Assembly (NCBI GenBank): GCA_003165235.1
Contig: PLSV01000231.1
Location: forward strand, 28,113-75,449
Direction of reading: 5' to 3'
Length of the DNA: 47,337 bases
Source: Syntrophobacteraceae bacterium
Lineage (GTDB): Bacteria > Desulfobacterota > Syntrophobacteria > Syntrophobacterales > Syntrophobacteraceae
Each line of letters opens with the position of its first letter. The first letter of the stretch is position 1. The position numbers were made by a program, and so were the translations under genes. Below are positions 7,867-15,375 of the stretch, in pieces. The notes under the pieces are model-generated. The model had not been told where the DNA came from. It was given only the letters and a program-made list of their open reading frames with translations, and did no database searches.

Positions 7867-9516
7867 ATGGCTTTATTGGACGAGACCCTCTTGCGAGCGG
7901 GTTACTGCAGGGAATGCGACCTGGAGCAGGCTCGAAACGTCCAGAAGGAATATGGCGGCAGGCTGGGCCATATAATGCTCAACATGGGCCTGATCACAGA
8001 AGGCCAGCTCATGAACAGCCTTTGTGAATGTATGGAGCTGGGACGGTTGTCCGATCTTCCCGAACGGCCCCAGCTCTTGAGCGTATCGACAATCAGAGCG
8101 GAATTTCTTCTCAAAAACAATGTGTTTCTTCTCAGCGGGGGGCAGGATGAAATATGGCTTGCCACCAACGATCCCTTCAATCTGGAGATCTTCTCCATGG
8201 TCGAGCGGCTGGCGTCCAAGCCGGTCAGGCTCTTTCTGGGAACCGAAGAGGAACTGCGGGACCTGAGGCTGGCCCTCGAGTCGGAACTAATGCTCGATGA
8301 AGAAGAAAAAGGCGTTTCCGACCTGGACGACGAAATTGACAAACTGCGGGAATTGGCCTCCGAAGCCCCGGTGATACGGATGGTTAACACTCTGCTCTCC
8401 AGGGCTGTTCAATCCCGCACTTCGGATATCCACTTCGAATGTTTTAAGAAATTCATGAAAGTGAGGTTCCGCGTCGATGGGGTCATGACGACCGTCGAAC
8501 ATGTTTCATCGGGGGTGAAGTTGGCGGTGATAACCCGGCTGAAGCTCCTCTCGGGTATGAATATCGCGGAAAACCGGTTGCCACAGGATGGAAGGATTTC
8601 CATCCGGGTGGGCGGAAAGCAGGTGGATATTCGTAGTTCCTCGGTGCCCACCTCCTTTGGAGAAAGCTTCGTTCTTCGCCTCCTGGGCAAGGAAGATATC
8701 CAATGCTCCCTGGAAGGCCTGGGGTATTTCCCTGACCACCTTTCTCTTTTGCGGGAAATCGCGGCAAGGCCCAACGGCATCATATTGACAACCGGGCCGA
8801 CCGGTTCAGGAAAAACCACCACGCTCTACTCCATCCTCAACGAACTGGTGACGGACACCACCAAGATCGTTACTGTGGAGGACCCGGTTGAATACGAGTT
8901 GGAGGGAATCAACCAGATTCAGGTCCGTCCCGATATAGGTTACACTTTTGCCCACTCCCTGCGGTCCATCCTGCGGCAAGACCCGGATATCATCATGGTT
9001 GGCGAGATCAGAGACGCGGAAACAGCGGAGATTTCCATTCGGGCCGCACTCACCGGGCACCTGGTCCTGTCCACATTGCACACGAATACGGCCCTGAGTT
9101 CAATCACGCGTTTGGTCGACATGGGAATCGAATTCTTTCTTCTGAAGGCGTCCATCATCGCCCTGATGGGGCAGCGTCTGGTTAGAAAACTCTGTCCTTA
9201 TTGCGCCAAGCCCGTGGATGTCGCCCCTGAGATGCTCGCCTCCTTGCGGTTCGAAGAACTCAAAACCTACTACAGCCTGGACGATCCAAAACTCAGGAAA
9301 CCTGTAGGATGTGATAAGTGCAACCATACCGGGTACATCGGCCGTATGGCTATTACTGAAATCATTCCCTTTGCGAACCAGGTGCAGGCCGAGTTCGAAC
9401 AGGACAAAAATTTTGACGATCCCAATAAGCTCGGCTATAGAACGATGCAACAGGATGGGCTTATTAAGGCGTTAAACGGGATTGTCGCCTTGGACGAGGT
9501 CTTGCGGATAACGTAA
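7867..9516 (+). CDS. gspE: Type II secretion / type IV pilus assembly ATPase (GspE/PilB family)
   Basis: A 549-residue secretion ATPase. The N-terminal part (LLRAGYCRECDLEQARNVQ, then LGHIMLNMGLITEGQL) is the MshEN/GspE-N type domain. The ATPase core follows: Walker A GPTGSGKTT from residue 310, an Asp box (TTKIVTVEDPVEYEL), Walker B with G379-E380 (IMVGEIRD), and a His box (GHLVLSTLHTN). The four cysteines of the zinc module (C443, C446, C482, C485) are present, as in GspE and PilB and unlike PilT. The start ATG has AGAAGG 4 nt before it. It would power assembly of a periplasmic pseudopilus or pilus. Only a GspF homologue and one prepilin follow; no secretin, PilM-P or prepilin peptidase gene lies in the window, so the set is minimal or its partners are elsewhere. 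GspE and PilB cannot be separated on sequence alone. Confidence 0.92.
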   Translation: MALLDETLLRAGYCRECDLEQARNVQKEYGGRLGHIMLNMGLITEGQLMNSLCECMELGRLSDLPERPQLLSVSTIRAEFLLKNNVFLLSGGQDEIWLATNDPFNLEIFSMVERLASKPVRLFLGTEEELRDLRLALESELMLDEEEKGVSDLDDEIDKLRELASEAPVIRMVNTLLSRAVQSRTSDIHFECFKKFMKVRFRVDGVMTTVEHVSSGVKLAVITRLKLLSGMNIAENRLPQDGRISIRVGGKQVDIRSSSVPTSFGESFVLRLLGKEDIQCSLEGLGYFPDHLSLLREIAARPNGIILTTGPTGSGKTTTLYSILNELVTDTTKIVTVEDPVEYELEGINQIQVRPDIGYTFAHSLRSILRQDPDIIMVGEIRDAETAEISIRAALTGHLVLSTLHTNTALSSITRLVDMGIEFFLLKASIIALMGQRLVRKLCPYCAKPVDVAPEMLASLRFEELKTYYSLDDPKLRKPVGCDKCNHTGYIGRMAITEIIPFANQVQAEFEQDKNFDDPNKLGYRTMQQDGLIKALNGIVALDEVLRIT

Positions 9517-9572
9517 GATCGCGAACTTTACGTTAACAATATATGTAATGAGTTAGACGGAAAAGGTCCTTT

Positions 9573-10787
9573 ATGATGCCCACGGGGCGATCTGGAGAAT
9601 TTATCTACGAGGGCGCCACGGCGCAGGGTCAAAAGGTAAAGGGGCGCTTTAGGGGCGAGCGTGATAAATTTCTGGCCGAGGTCCGAAAGAAGGATATCAC
9701 ACTGCTTAAAGTCAAGCAGAGAAAGATAAGCTTGAAGGGTGGGAGATTTACCGAAAAAAACCTTACCTCCGGAATAGAAGAACTCAAGCATCTTATCACC
9801 TCAGGAATGAAGCTAGATCAGGCGCTTCAGCTTATCGTCAGGACCAACCAGAAGGCAAGCGCCGTCAACTATTGGCAAAATGTGCTCAAAGCAGTCAAGA
9901 CCGGCAAGCAGTTTTCAGCAGCCATCAAGGAGACCTCCACCAAAATCAAGCTCGATATCCCTGAGTTCTACACCAATATCATCTCGGTGGGCGAAGAGGT
10001 CGGCGACCTCGGTTCGGCTTTGGTCAAGCTGAAAGAATACCTGGATTTCAAGTCGGCTCTGCTTTCGGAAATCAGAACCGCCATGGCCTACCCTGCATTC
10101 CTGGTCCTGGTGTCCTTCGCTGCCCTCTCCCTCATTTTTGGGTTAATCCTGCCCACTTTCTCCAATATTTTCGGGCCACGCGAAATGGAGAGGCTTCCTG
10201 CCCTGTCGGTCATGGTTTTCCATGCGGGCAAATACTTTCGGGAGCACCTGTTCGGGATCTTTTGCGTCTTTTGCGGCGCCGTAACGGCAGTGATATTTTT
10301 CCTGCCTGTAATAAAAAAGAAGATAATGAATCTGTTCCTCCGTCTTCCAGTAACGCGAGATCTTGTCCTCAGCCTGGATATAGCGAATATTTTCACCTCG
10401 TTCGGCATGATGCTCAACGGGGGTGTCGACCTGGCGAGGGCATTGCGGCAGACAGCGCGGGTCGCTCGCCTGCCGGCGCTCAAATCTCTTCTGGAACAGA
10501 GCATAGAAGAAGTGAAGAAGGGGAACAAGCTGAGCGCGGTTTGGTCGGACAGCCGCACGATTCCTCCCGACGTCATCTCCCTCATGATAGTCGGCGAGAA
10601 TTCGGCGCGCCTGGGCGATATCATGCAGGAGCTGGGAACCCGGTTCCTCCTTAGTTTCAAACGGGATGTAAAGACGCTCACCACCTGGCTCGAACCTGCT
10701 ATCATCCTGATTCTGGGGGGGTTTGTCGGGTTCATTGTGGTGGCGATAGCATTGGCCCTGGTCAGCATTAATGAAATCATGTCGTGA
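9573..10787 (+). CDS. gspF: Type II secretion / type IV pilus inner-membrane platform protein (GspF/PilC family)
   Basis: A 404-residue protein, the standard length for GspF/PilC. An N-terminal segment opens with FIYEGATAQGQKVKGRF, the usual start of the family. Two cytoplasmic four-helix GspF domains follow (about 70-190 and 270-390), the first containing FYTNIISVGEEVGDLGSALVKLKEYL and the second VISLMIVGENSARLGDIMQEL. Transmembrane segments lie near 173-195, 225-247 and 375-398. It anchors the ATPase to the membrane and helps extract prepilins. GGAAAAGG precedes two in-frame ATG codons, at 9573 and 9576, and either could be used. The gap from gspE is 56 nt. The 3' end overlaps the next ORF by 17 nt, suggesting translational coupling with the prepilin gene. 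Confidence 0.9.
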   Translation: MMPTGRSGEFIYEGATAQGQKVKGRFRGERDKFLAEVRKKDITLLKVKQRKISLKGGRFTEKNLTSGIEELKHLITSGMKLDQALQLIVRTNQKASAVNYWQNVLKAVKTGKQFSAAIKETSTKIKLDIPEFYTNIISVGEEVGDLGSALVKLKEYLDFKSALLSEIRTAMAYPAFLVLVSFAALSLIFGLILPTFSNIFGPREMERLPALSVMVFHAGKYFREHLFGIFCVFCGAVTAVIFFLPVIKKKIMNLFLRLPVTRDLVLSLDIANIFTSFGMMLNGGVDLARALRQTARVARLPALKSLLEQSIEEVKKGNKLSAVWSDSRTIPPDVISLMIVGENSARLGDIMQELGTRFLLSFKRDVKTLTTWLEPAIILILGGFVGFIVVAIALALVSINEIMS

Positions 10788-11265
10788 GACTACCCAATCT
10801 ATGCGGGATGTTGAGTTGAAGGCCGCAGGGATTCGCTCCGGCCCCGGACGGAAGGCGCCCCGCCAACGCCCCAGGAGGCTGATAGACCCTCTGCGGCGGT
10901 CCCCTTCCGCGCTACGCGGCGGACATCGCACAGGGCTGTTTATAAGTCTATCATACGAGGGTTTCACCCTGCTGGAGTTGCTCGTCGTGCTGACCATCAT
11001 CGGGCTGGCTATTGGTCTCGTGGCTCCGCAGGGATTCAAAGTCTACGATCAGGCCAAGACCTACCTGGCCCGGCTTGAGGATGGCGGGTTTAAAAAGAAG
11101 GCCGTTTTCGAGGCTTTTCTTCTGAATAAAGACTGTGATGTAACATACGACAAGGGCGTGGCATACTTGTCGTGTGGCGATAAAACCGTTCTAACCCAGA
11201 GCGCCGCTCAGAAATTCGACGATATCCATATCAGCAGTAAAGGTTTTACGTCGGACATAAAATGA
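10771..11265 (+). CDS. Prepilin-like (pseudopilin) protein with abnormal long leader
   Basis: A 164-residue ORF. The core is a class III prepilin signal, EGFTLLELLVVLTIIGLAIGLVAP, with Gly64 at -1, Phe65 at +1 and Glu69 at +5, the features recognised by the PilD-type peptidase and needed for assembly. The predicted mature protein is only about 100 residues. What precedes it is odd: normal leaders are 5-25 residues, but no start codon occurs near Gly64 and the only available starts (ATG 10771 or ATG 10801) give a leader of 54-64 basic residues. The DNA coding for this leader (about 10851-10960) is a small repeat element also present at 44211-44340 before dut, and the homology ends 3 nt before the Phe codon. 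The native leader therefore seems to have been displaced. The gene may still work through the coupled upstream start, or it may be a recent pseudogene. Confidence 0.7.
   Translation: MKSCRETTQSMRDVELKAAGIRSGPGRKAPRQRPRRLIDPLRRSPSALRGGHRTGLFISLSYEGFTLLELLVVLTIIGLAIGLVAPQGFKVYDQAKTYLARLEDGGFKKKAVFEAFLLNKDCDVTYDKGVAYLSCGDKTVLTQSAAQKFDDIHISSKGFTSDIK
10851..10960 (+). repeat. Small dispersed element, copy 1 (inside the prepilin leader)
   Basis: About 110 bp that align with 44211-44340. Both copies contain GAAGGCG at the left, a TGATAGAC block, a GCGGT..CC..CGCTACGCG block, and end in the identical 19-mer ATAAGTCTATCATACGAGG (10942-10960 and 44322-44340). TGATAGAC near 10880-10887 is complementary to GTCTATCA at the right end, so the element has inverted-repeat ends like a MITE. 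It has no coding capacity of its own. It interrupts the gene between the GspF stop and the prepilin cleavage site. Confidence 0.7.
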
Positions 11266-11302
11266 GATCGGCGATAATGAGCCATAAATTTCGCGCTAAC
11301 CC

Positions 11303-13336
11303 ATGCATAATCTAATGTTAGGAAACAAGCAAATCCCGCTGATTTGCCTTTTTCTGGCGGTTGCCGCCCTTATGGCGTTCCAGCAGCTCAATCAGTGCGA
11401 TTTCATTAATTATGACGATCCCTTATACGTAACCGACAACATTCATGTCAAGAATGGCGTTACCATCGGGTCAATTCGGTGGGCATTCGCAATCGGCTAT
11501 GGCTCAAACTGGCATCCAGTGACATGGATGTCCCACATGCTCGATATTCAACTCTTTGGGTTGAAACCCCGATGGCATCATCTGACTAATCTCCTGTTCC
11601 ACATTGCAAATACACTGCTGCTCTTTTTCATTTTCTGCCGGATGACCAAATCGCCCTGGAAGAGCGCTTTCGTGGCGGCTCTGTTCGCCCTTCACCCTCT
11701 CCATGTGGAATCAGTCGCCTGGGTGTCCGAGCGAAAGGACGTCCTTTCAACTTTCTTCTGGATGCTTGCCATGGGCGCCTATGTCCACTATGTCGAGCAT
11801 CGGACGGAGGACGGAAGACAGAGGACGGAGGGCGCAGAGAAACGGACGGGTATCCTCCGTTCTCCGTTCTCCGTTTTCCGTTATTTGGCCGTTCTTATAT
11901 TTTTCGCTTTAGGCCTTATGGCGAAACCGATGGTGGTGACCCTTCCTTTTGTCCTGCTCCTTCTGGACTACTGGCCTCTGCAGCGCTTAGAGCCTAAGAA
12001 ATCAGCGGAGCAAACCAGCACAGAGGCAAGCAGGCATGGTGCGGGAAGCGGAGAGCGGGAGCAGTTGTCTGCAAAAAAGAAAAAGGGCGAATCGGCTAAG
12101 ATGCGCATCGCGCAGGGCTTGGTGAAAGAAGCTAAACCAGCGGATCATGAATGCCAATGGGCATTGGTTGGCCCTCTGGTCCGGGAAAAAATCCCACTTC
12201 TTGCGCTTGCAGCCCTCTCATGCATAGTGACGTACATCGCTCAGCAAAAAGGAGGAGCGGTAGCATCCATTAAAGCGTTTTCACCAGGCGCTCGTATTGC
12301 GAATGCCTTCGTTTCCTATATCGCATACATTGGAAAGACCATCTGGCCGGTCAATCTCGCTGTTTATTACCCTCACCCCGGCTGGTGGCCGCTATGGAAG
12401 ATCCTGGGGGCGGTTCTACTCTTCATCGCGGTCACCATTTCAGTTATCCGGACGGCAAAGAGGTTTCCCTACCTGACTATGGGATGGCTCTGGTTTACGG
12501 GCACACTTGTGCCCGTCATAGGGATTGTCCAGGTCGGCGCTCAAGCCATGGCTGACCGCTACACTTATGTCCCCCTGATCGGGTTGTTCGTCATGGCGGC
12601 GTGGGGCGTTCCGGAACTCCTGGAAAAATGGCGGCCCACCCGGTTCCCAACAGCCCGCAAAGAGGCGCTTTTTGCGTCTTCCGGATTGGTTCTTCTGTCT
12701 CTTTTCATTGTTACATGGACTCAGGTCGGGTACTGGCGGGATAATATCACGCTGTATGATCATGCCCTGAAAGTCACCAATCGTAATGATAAGATCCACA
12801 ATAACCGGGGTATCGCCTATGGTGAACTTGGCAACCTGAAGCAGGCGATTTCAGATTATGACAGGGCCATCGCGATCGATCCTGAACTCGCGTTGGCCTA
12901 TATCAACCGTGGCGCCGCCTATCGCCAGCTTGGCGATCAGAGGCGGGCGATTTCAGATTTTAACAGGGCCATCGCGATCGATCCTGAAACCGCGTTGGCC
13001 TATATCAACCGTGGCGCCGCCTATGGCAAACTTGGCGACCGCAGGCAGGCGATTTCAGATTATGACAGGGCCATCGAAATCGATCCTGAATATGCTGACG
13101 CCTATAATAACCGGGGCGTCGTATATGGCGAACTTGGCAACCTGGGGCAGGCGATTTCAGATTTTGACAGGACCATCGAGTTCAACCCTAAACGTGCAGA
13201 GGCATATTATAACCGGGGTATTGCCTTCTCTGGGCTTGGCCGCGACAGCGAGGCGATCGAGGACATGAAAACAGCGGCGAAATTTGACAGCGAAGAAGCC
13301 AAAAAATTCTTGAGAAGCCGGGGAATAAACCGGTGA
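11303..13336 (+). CDS. TMTC-like GT-C membrane protein with C-terminal TPRs, paralogue 1 of 5
   Basis: A 677-residue protein. About 480 residues of multi-pass membrane domain are followed by five 34-residue TPRs (from about 495), the last degenerate. The first extracytoplasmic loop holds NYDDP (Asp38-Asp39), and the next conserved stretch is HPLHVESVAWVSERKDVLS near 131. MADRYTYVPLIGLF at about 415 completes the pattern. These positions correspond to the acidic loop, the HPxHxExVA..xRxDVL block and the (E/D)RxxYxPxxG block of eukaryotic TMTC protein O-mannosyltransferases, a GT-C fold family using lipid-linked sugar. Protein O-glycosylation at the outer face of the inner membrane is the best inference, with TPRs perhaps choosing the acceptor. 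A basic loop (about 230-275) and the hairpin-encoded loop at 167-192 are the variable parts. No strong Shine-Dalgarno precedes ATG 11303; ATG 11315 is an alternative. Confidence 0.8.
   Translation: MHNLMLGNKQIPLICLFLAVAALMAFQQLNQCDFINYDDPLYVTDNIHVKNGVTIGSIRWAFAIGYGSNWHPVTWMSHMLDIQLFGLKPRWHHLTNLLFHIANTLLLFFIFCRMTKSPWKSAFVAALFALHPLHVESVAWVSERKDVLSTFFWMLAMGAYVHYVEHRTEDGRQRTEGAEKRTGILRSPFSVFRYLAVLIFFALGLMAKPMVVTLPFVLLLLDYWPLQRLEPKKSAEQTSTEASRHGAGSGEREQLSAKKKKGESAKMRIAQGLVKEAKPADHECQWALVGPLVREKIPLLALAALSCIVTYIAQQKGGAVASIKAFSPGARIANAFVSYIAYIGKTIWPVNLAVYYPHPGWWPLWKILGAVLLFIAVTISVIRTAKRFPYLTMGWLWFTGTLVPVIGIVQVGAQAMADRYTYVPLIGLFVMAAWGVPELLEKWRPTRFPTARKEALFASSGLVLLSLFIVTWTQVGYWRDNITLYDHALKVTNRNDKIHNNRGIAYGELGNLKQAISDYDRAIAIDPELALAYINRGAAYRQLGDQRRAISDFNRAIAIDPETALAYINRGAAYGKLGDRRQAISDYDRAIEIDPEYADAYNNRGVVYGELGNLGQAISDFDRTIEFNPKRAEAYYNRGIAFSGLGRDSEAIEDMKTAAKFDSEEAKKFLRSRGINR
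11801..11880 (+). repeat. Heptanucleotide/hairpin tract in paralogue 1
   Basis: A purine-rich left arm built of 7-bp units (GGAGGAC, GGAAGAC, AGAGGAC) is followed by a pyrimidine-rich right arm (TCCTCCGTTCTCCGTTCTCC), able to fold back on each other. It encodes the cytoplasmic-type loop HRTEDGRQRTEG and the start of the next membrane segment. It is in frame. Confidence 0.8.
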
Positions 13337-13355
13337 GCTGAATTGGATCGGTTTT

Positions 13356-15353
13356 ATGTTAGCAAACAAGCAAATCCCGCTGATTTGCCTTTTCCTGACG
13401 GTTGCTGCCCTTATAGCGTTCCAGCAGCTCAATCAGTGCGATTTCATTAATTACGACGATCCCTTATACGTAACCGACAACATTCATGTTAAGAGCGGAA
13501 TTACGATGGGGTCGATGCGGTGGGCATTCACGACCGGTCATTCCGCAAACTGGCATCCCGTGACATGGATGTCCCACATGCTCGATGTTCAACTCTTTGG
13601 GCTGAATCCGCGATGGCATCATCTGACCAGTCTCCTGTTCCACATTGCAAATACGCTGTTGCTCTTTTTAATTTTTTGCCGGATGACCAAAGCGCCCTGG
13701 AAGAGCGCTTTCGTAGCGGCTCTGTTCGCTCTTCACCCTCTCCACGTGGAATCCGTCGCCTGGGTGGCTGAGCGGAAGGATGTTCTTTCCACTTTCTTCT
13801 GGATGCTTGCCATGGGCGCCTATATCCGTTATGTCGAGCGTCGGACGGAGGAAGGAGAGAAGCGGACGGGTATCCTCCGTTTTCCGTCTTCCGTTTTCTG
13901 TTATTCGGCTGTTTTCATATTCTTTGCTTTAGGTTTGATGGCGAAACCGATGCTGGTGACCTTTCCCTTTGTCCTGCTGCTTTTGGACTACTGGCCTCTG
14001 CAGCGTTTAGAGCCTAAGAGATCCGCGCAGCAAACCCGCACAGAGGCAAGCAGGCAGAGAGCGGGAAGCAGAGAGCAGGCGCAGTTGTCTGCGAAAAAAA
14101 GAAAGGGCAAATCGGTTAAAATGCGTACCGGGCAGGGCATGGTGAAAGAAGAAAAACCAGCGGCTCAGAATTTCCAATGGGCATCGATTCGTCCTCTGCT
14201 CTGGGAAAAAATGCCCCTTTTCGCCCTGGCGGCGCTTTCCAGCATTGTGACGTTTGTCGTCCAGCAAAAAGGGGGAGCGGTCAAATCTGTCGAGATATTT
14301 TCACCGGGCATTCGTATCGCGAATGCTTTCGTTTCATATATCGTCTACATCGAAAAGACCATCTGGCCGATTAATCTCGCTGTTTTTTATCCTCATCCCG
14401 GATTGCTGCCGCTCTGGCAGGTCCTGGGGGCGGTTCTGCTACTCACCGCAGTCACCGTTTCGGTTATCCGGACCGCAAAGGGGTTTCCCTGCCTGACTGT
14501 GGGATGGCTCTGGTTTACAGGCACGCTTGTGCCCGTCATAGGGATTGTGCAGGTCGGCGCTCAAGCCCTGGCCGACCGCTACACTTATATCCCCCTGATC
14601 GGGTTGTTCGTCATGGCGGCGTGGGGCATTCCGGATCTTTTAAAAAAATGGCGGCCCAACCGGTTCCCAACACCCCGCAAAGAGGCGCTTTTTGCAGCGT
14701 CGGGATTGGTTATGCTGTCTCTTTTGATTGTGACGCGGACACAGGTCGGGTACTGGCGCAATAACATCGCATTGTATGATCACAGCCTTAAAGCGAACCC
14801 CAGTGACGTTATCCACGGCAACCGGGGAGTCGCCTATTTCAAGCGTGGAGAATATGCGAAGGCGGTTTCGGATTATGACAGGGCCATCGAAATCAATCCT
14901 AAATATGATGAGGCCTATAATAACCGGGGCGCTGTCTCCGGCATACTTCGCGATAACAGGCAGGCCATTTTGGATTTTGACAGGGCCATCGTGATAAATG
15001 GTAAATATGTTGATGCCTATTATAACAGGGGCATCGCCTATGGCGAACTTGGCGACCCGAGGCATGCGATAGAGGATTTTGACAGGGCCATCGAGATCGA
15101 TCCTAAATATGCTGATGCCTATAATGGTCGGGGCGTAGCCTACCATAAACTTGGCGATCAGAAGCAGGCGATTTCAGATTTTGACAGGGCCATCGAGATC
15201 AATCCTGAATATGCTGATGCCTATAATAACCGGGGCGTCGTCTATGGCATGCTTCGCAACCAGAGGCAGGAGATCGAGGACCTGCAAAAGGCGGCAAGAC
15301 TTGGCAGCGCAGATGCAAAGAACTCTTTAAGAAGCAGAGGGATAAGCTGGTAG
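13356..15353 (+). CDS. TMTC-like GT-C membrane protein with C-terminal TPRs, paralogue 2 of 5
   Basis: A 665-residue protein, highly similar in protein and DNA to paralogue 1, 19 nt downstream of it. NYDDPLYV, HPLHVESVAWVAERKDVLS and ADRYTYIPLIGLF are all intact, and the only change at the last block is ALADRY for AMADRY. Five TPRs begin at about residue 481; the second and last are irregular (VSGILRDNRQ, YGMLRNQRQE). The hairpin-tract loop is the shortest of those that keep both arms (EERTEEGEKRTGILRFPSSVF-type). The last residues LRSRGISW close the protein as in the other copies (RGINW or RGIDW). The start ATG 13356 begins MLANKQIPLICLF, matching the shared N-terminus. No clear ribosome site is seen. 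The function is inferred as for paralogue 1, with a diverged TPR groove suggesting a different partner. Confidence 0.8.
   Translation: MLANKQIPLICLFLTVAALIAFQQLNQCDFINYDDPLYVTDNIHVKSGITMGSMRWAFTTGHSANWHPVTWMSHMLDVQLFGLNPRWHHLTSLLFHIANTLLLFLIFCRMTKAPWKSAFVAALFALHPLHVESVAWVAERKDVLSTFFWMLAMGAYIRYVERRTEEGEKRTGILRFPSSVFCYSAVFIFFALGLMAKPMLVTFPFVLLLLDYWPLQRLEPKRSAQQTRTEASRQRAGSREQAQLSAKKRKGKSVKMRTGQGMVKEEKPAAQNFQWASIRPLLWEKMPLFALAALSSIVTFVVQQKGGAVKSVEIFSPGIRIANAFVSYIVYIEKTIWPINLAVFYPHPGLLPLWQVLGAVLLLTAVTVSVIRTAKGFPCLTVGWLWFTGTLVPVIGIVQVGAQALADRYTYIPLIGLFVMAAWGIPDLLKKWRPNRFPTPRKEALFAASGLVMLSLLIVTRTQVGYWRNNIALYDHSLKANPSDVIHGNRGVAYFKRGEYAKAVSDYDRAIEINPKYDEAYNNRGAVSGILRDNRQAILDFDRAIVINGKYVDAYYNRGIAYGELGDPRHAIEDFDRAIEIDPKYADAYNGRGVAYHKLGDQKQAISDFDRAIEINPEYADAYNNRGVVYGMLRNQRQEIEDLQKAARLGSADAKNSLRSRGISW
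13842..13900 (+). repeat. Heptanucleotide/hairpin tract in paralogue 2
   Basis: A short version of the same tract at the same codon position: left arm CGGACGGAGGAAGGAGAGAA, right arm TCCTCCGTTTTCCGTCTTCC. The unit number is lower than in paralogues 1, 3 and 5, yet the frame is kept. Confidence 0.75.
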
Positions 15354-15375
15354 CAGCCAGCGGTCTTGGGTCACG

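Noticed and set aside
10143-11039. 298-residue minus-strand open frame
   Set aside because: Runs antisense to gspF and the prepilin; no recognisable domain.
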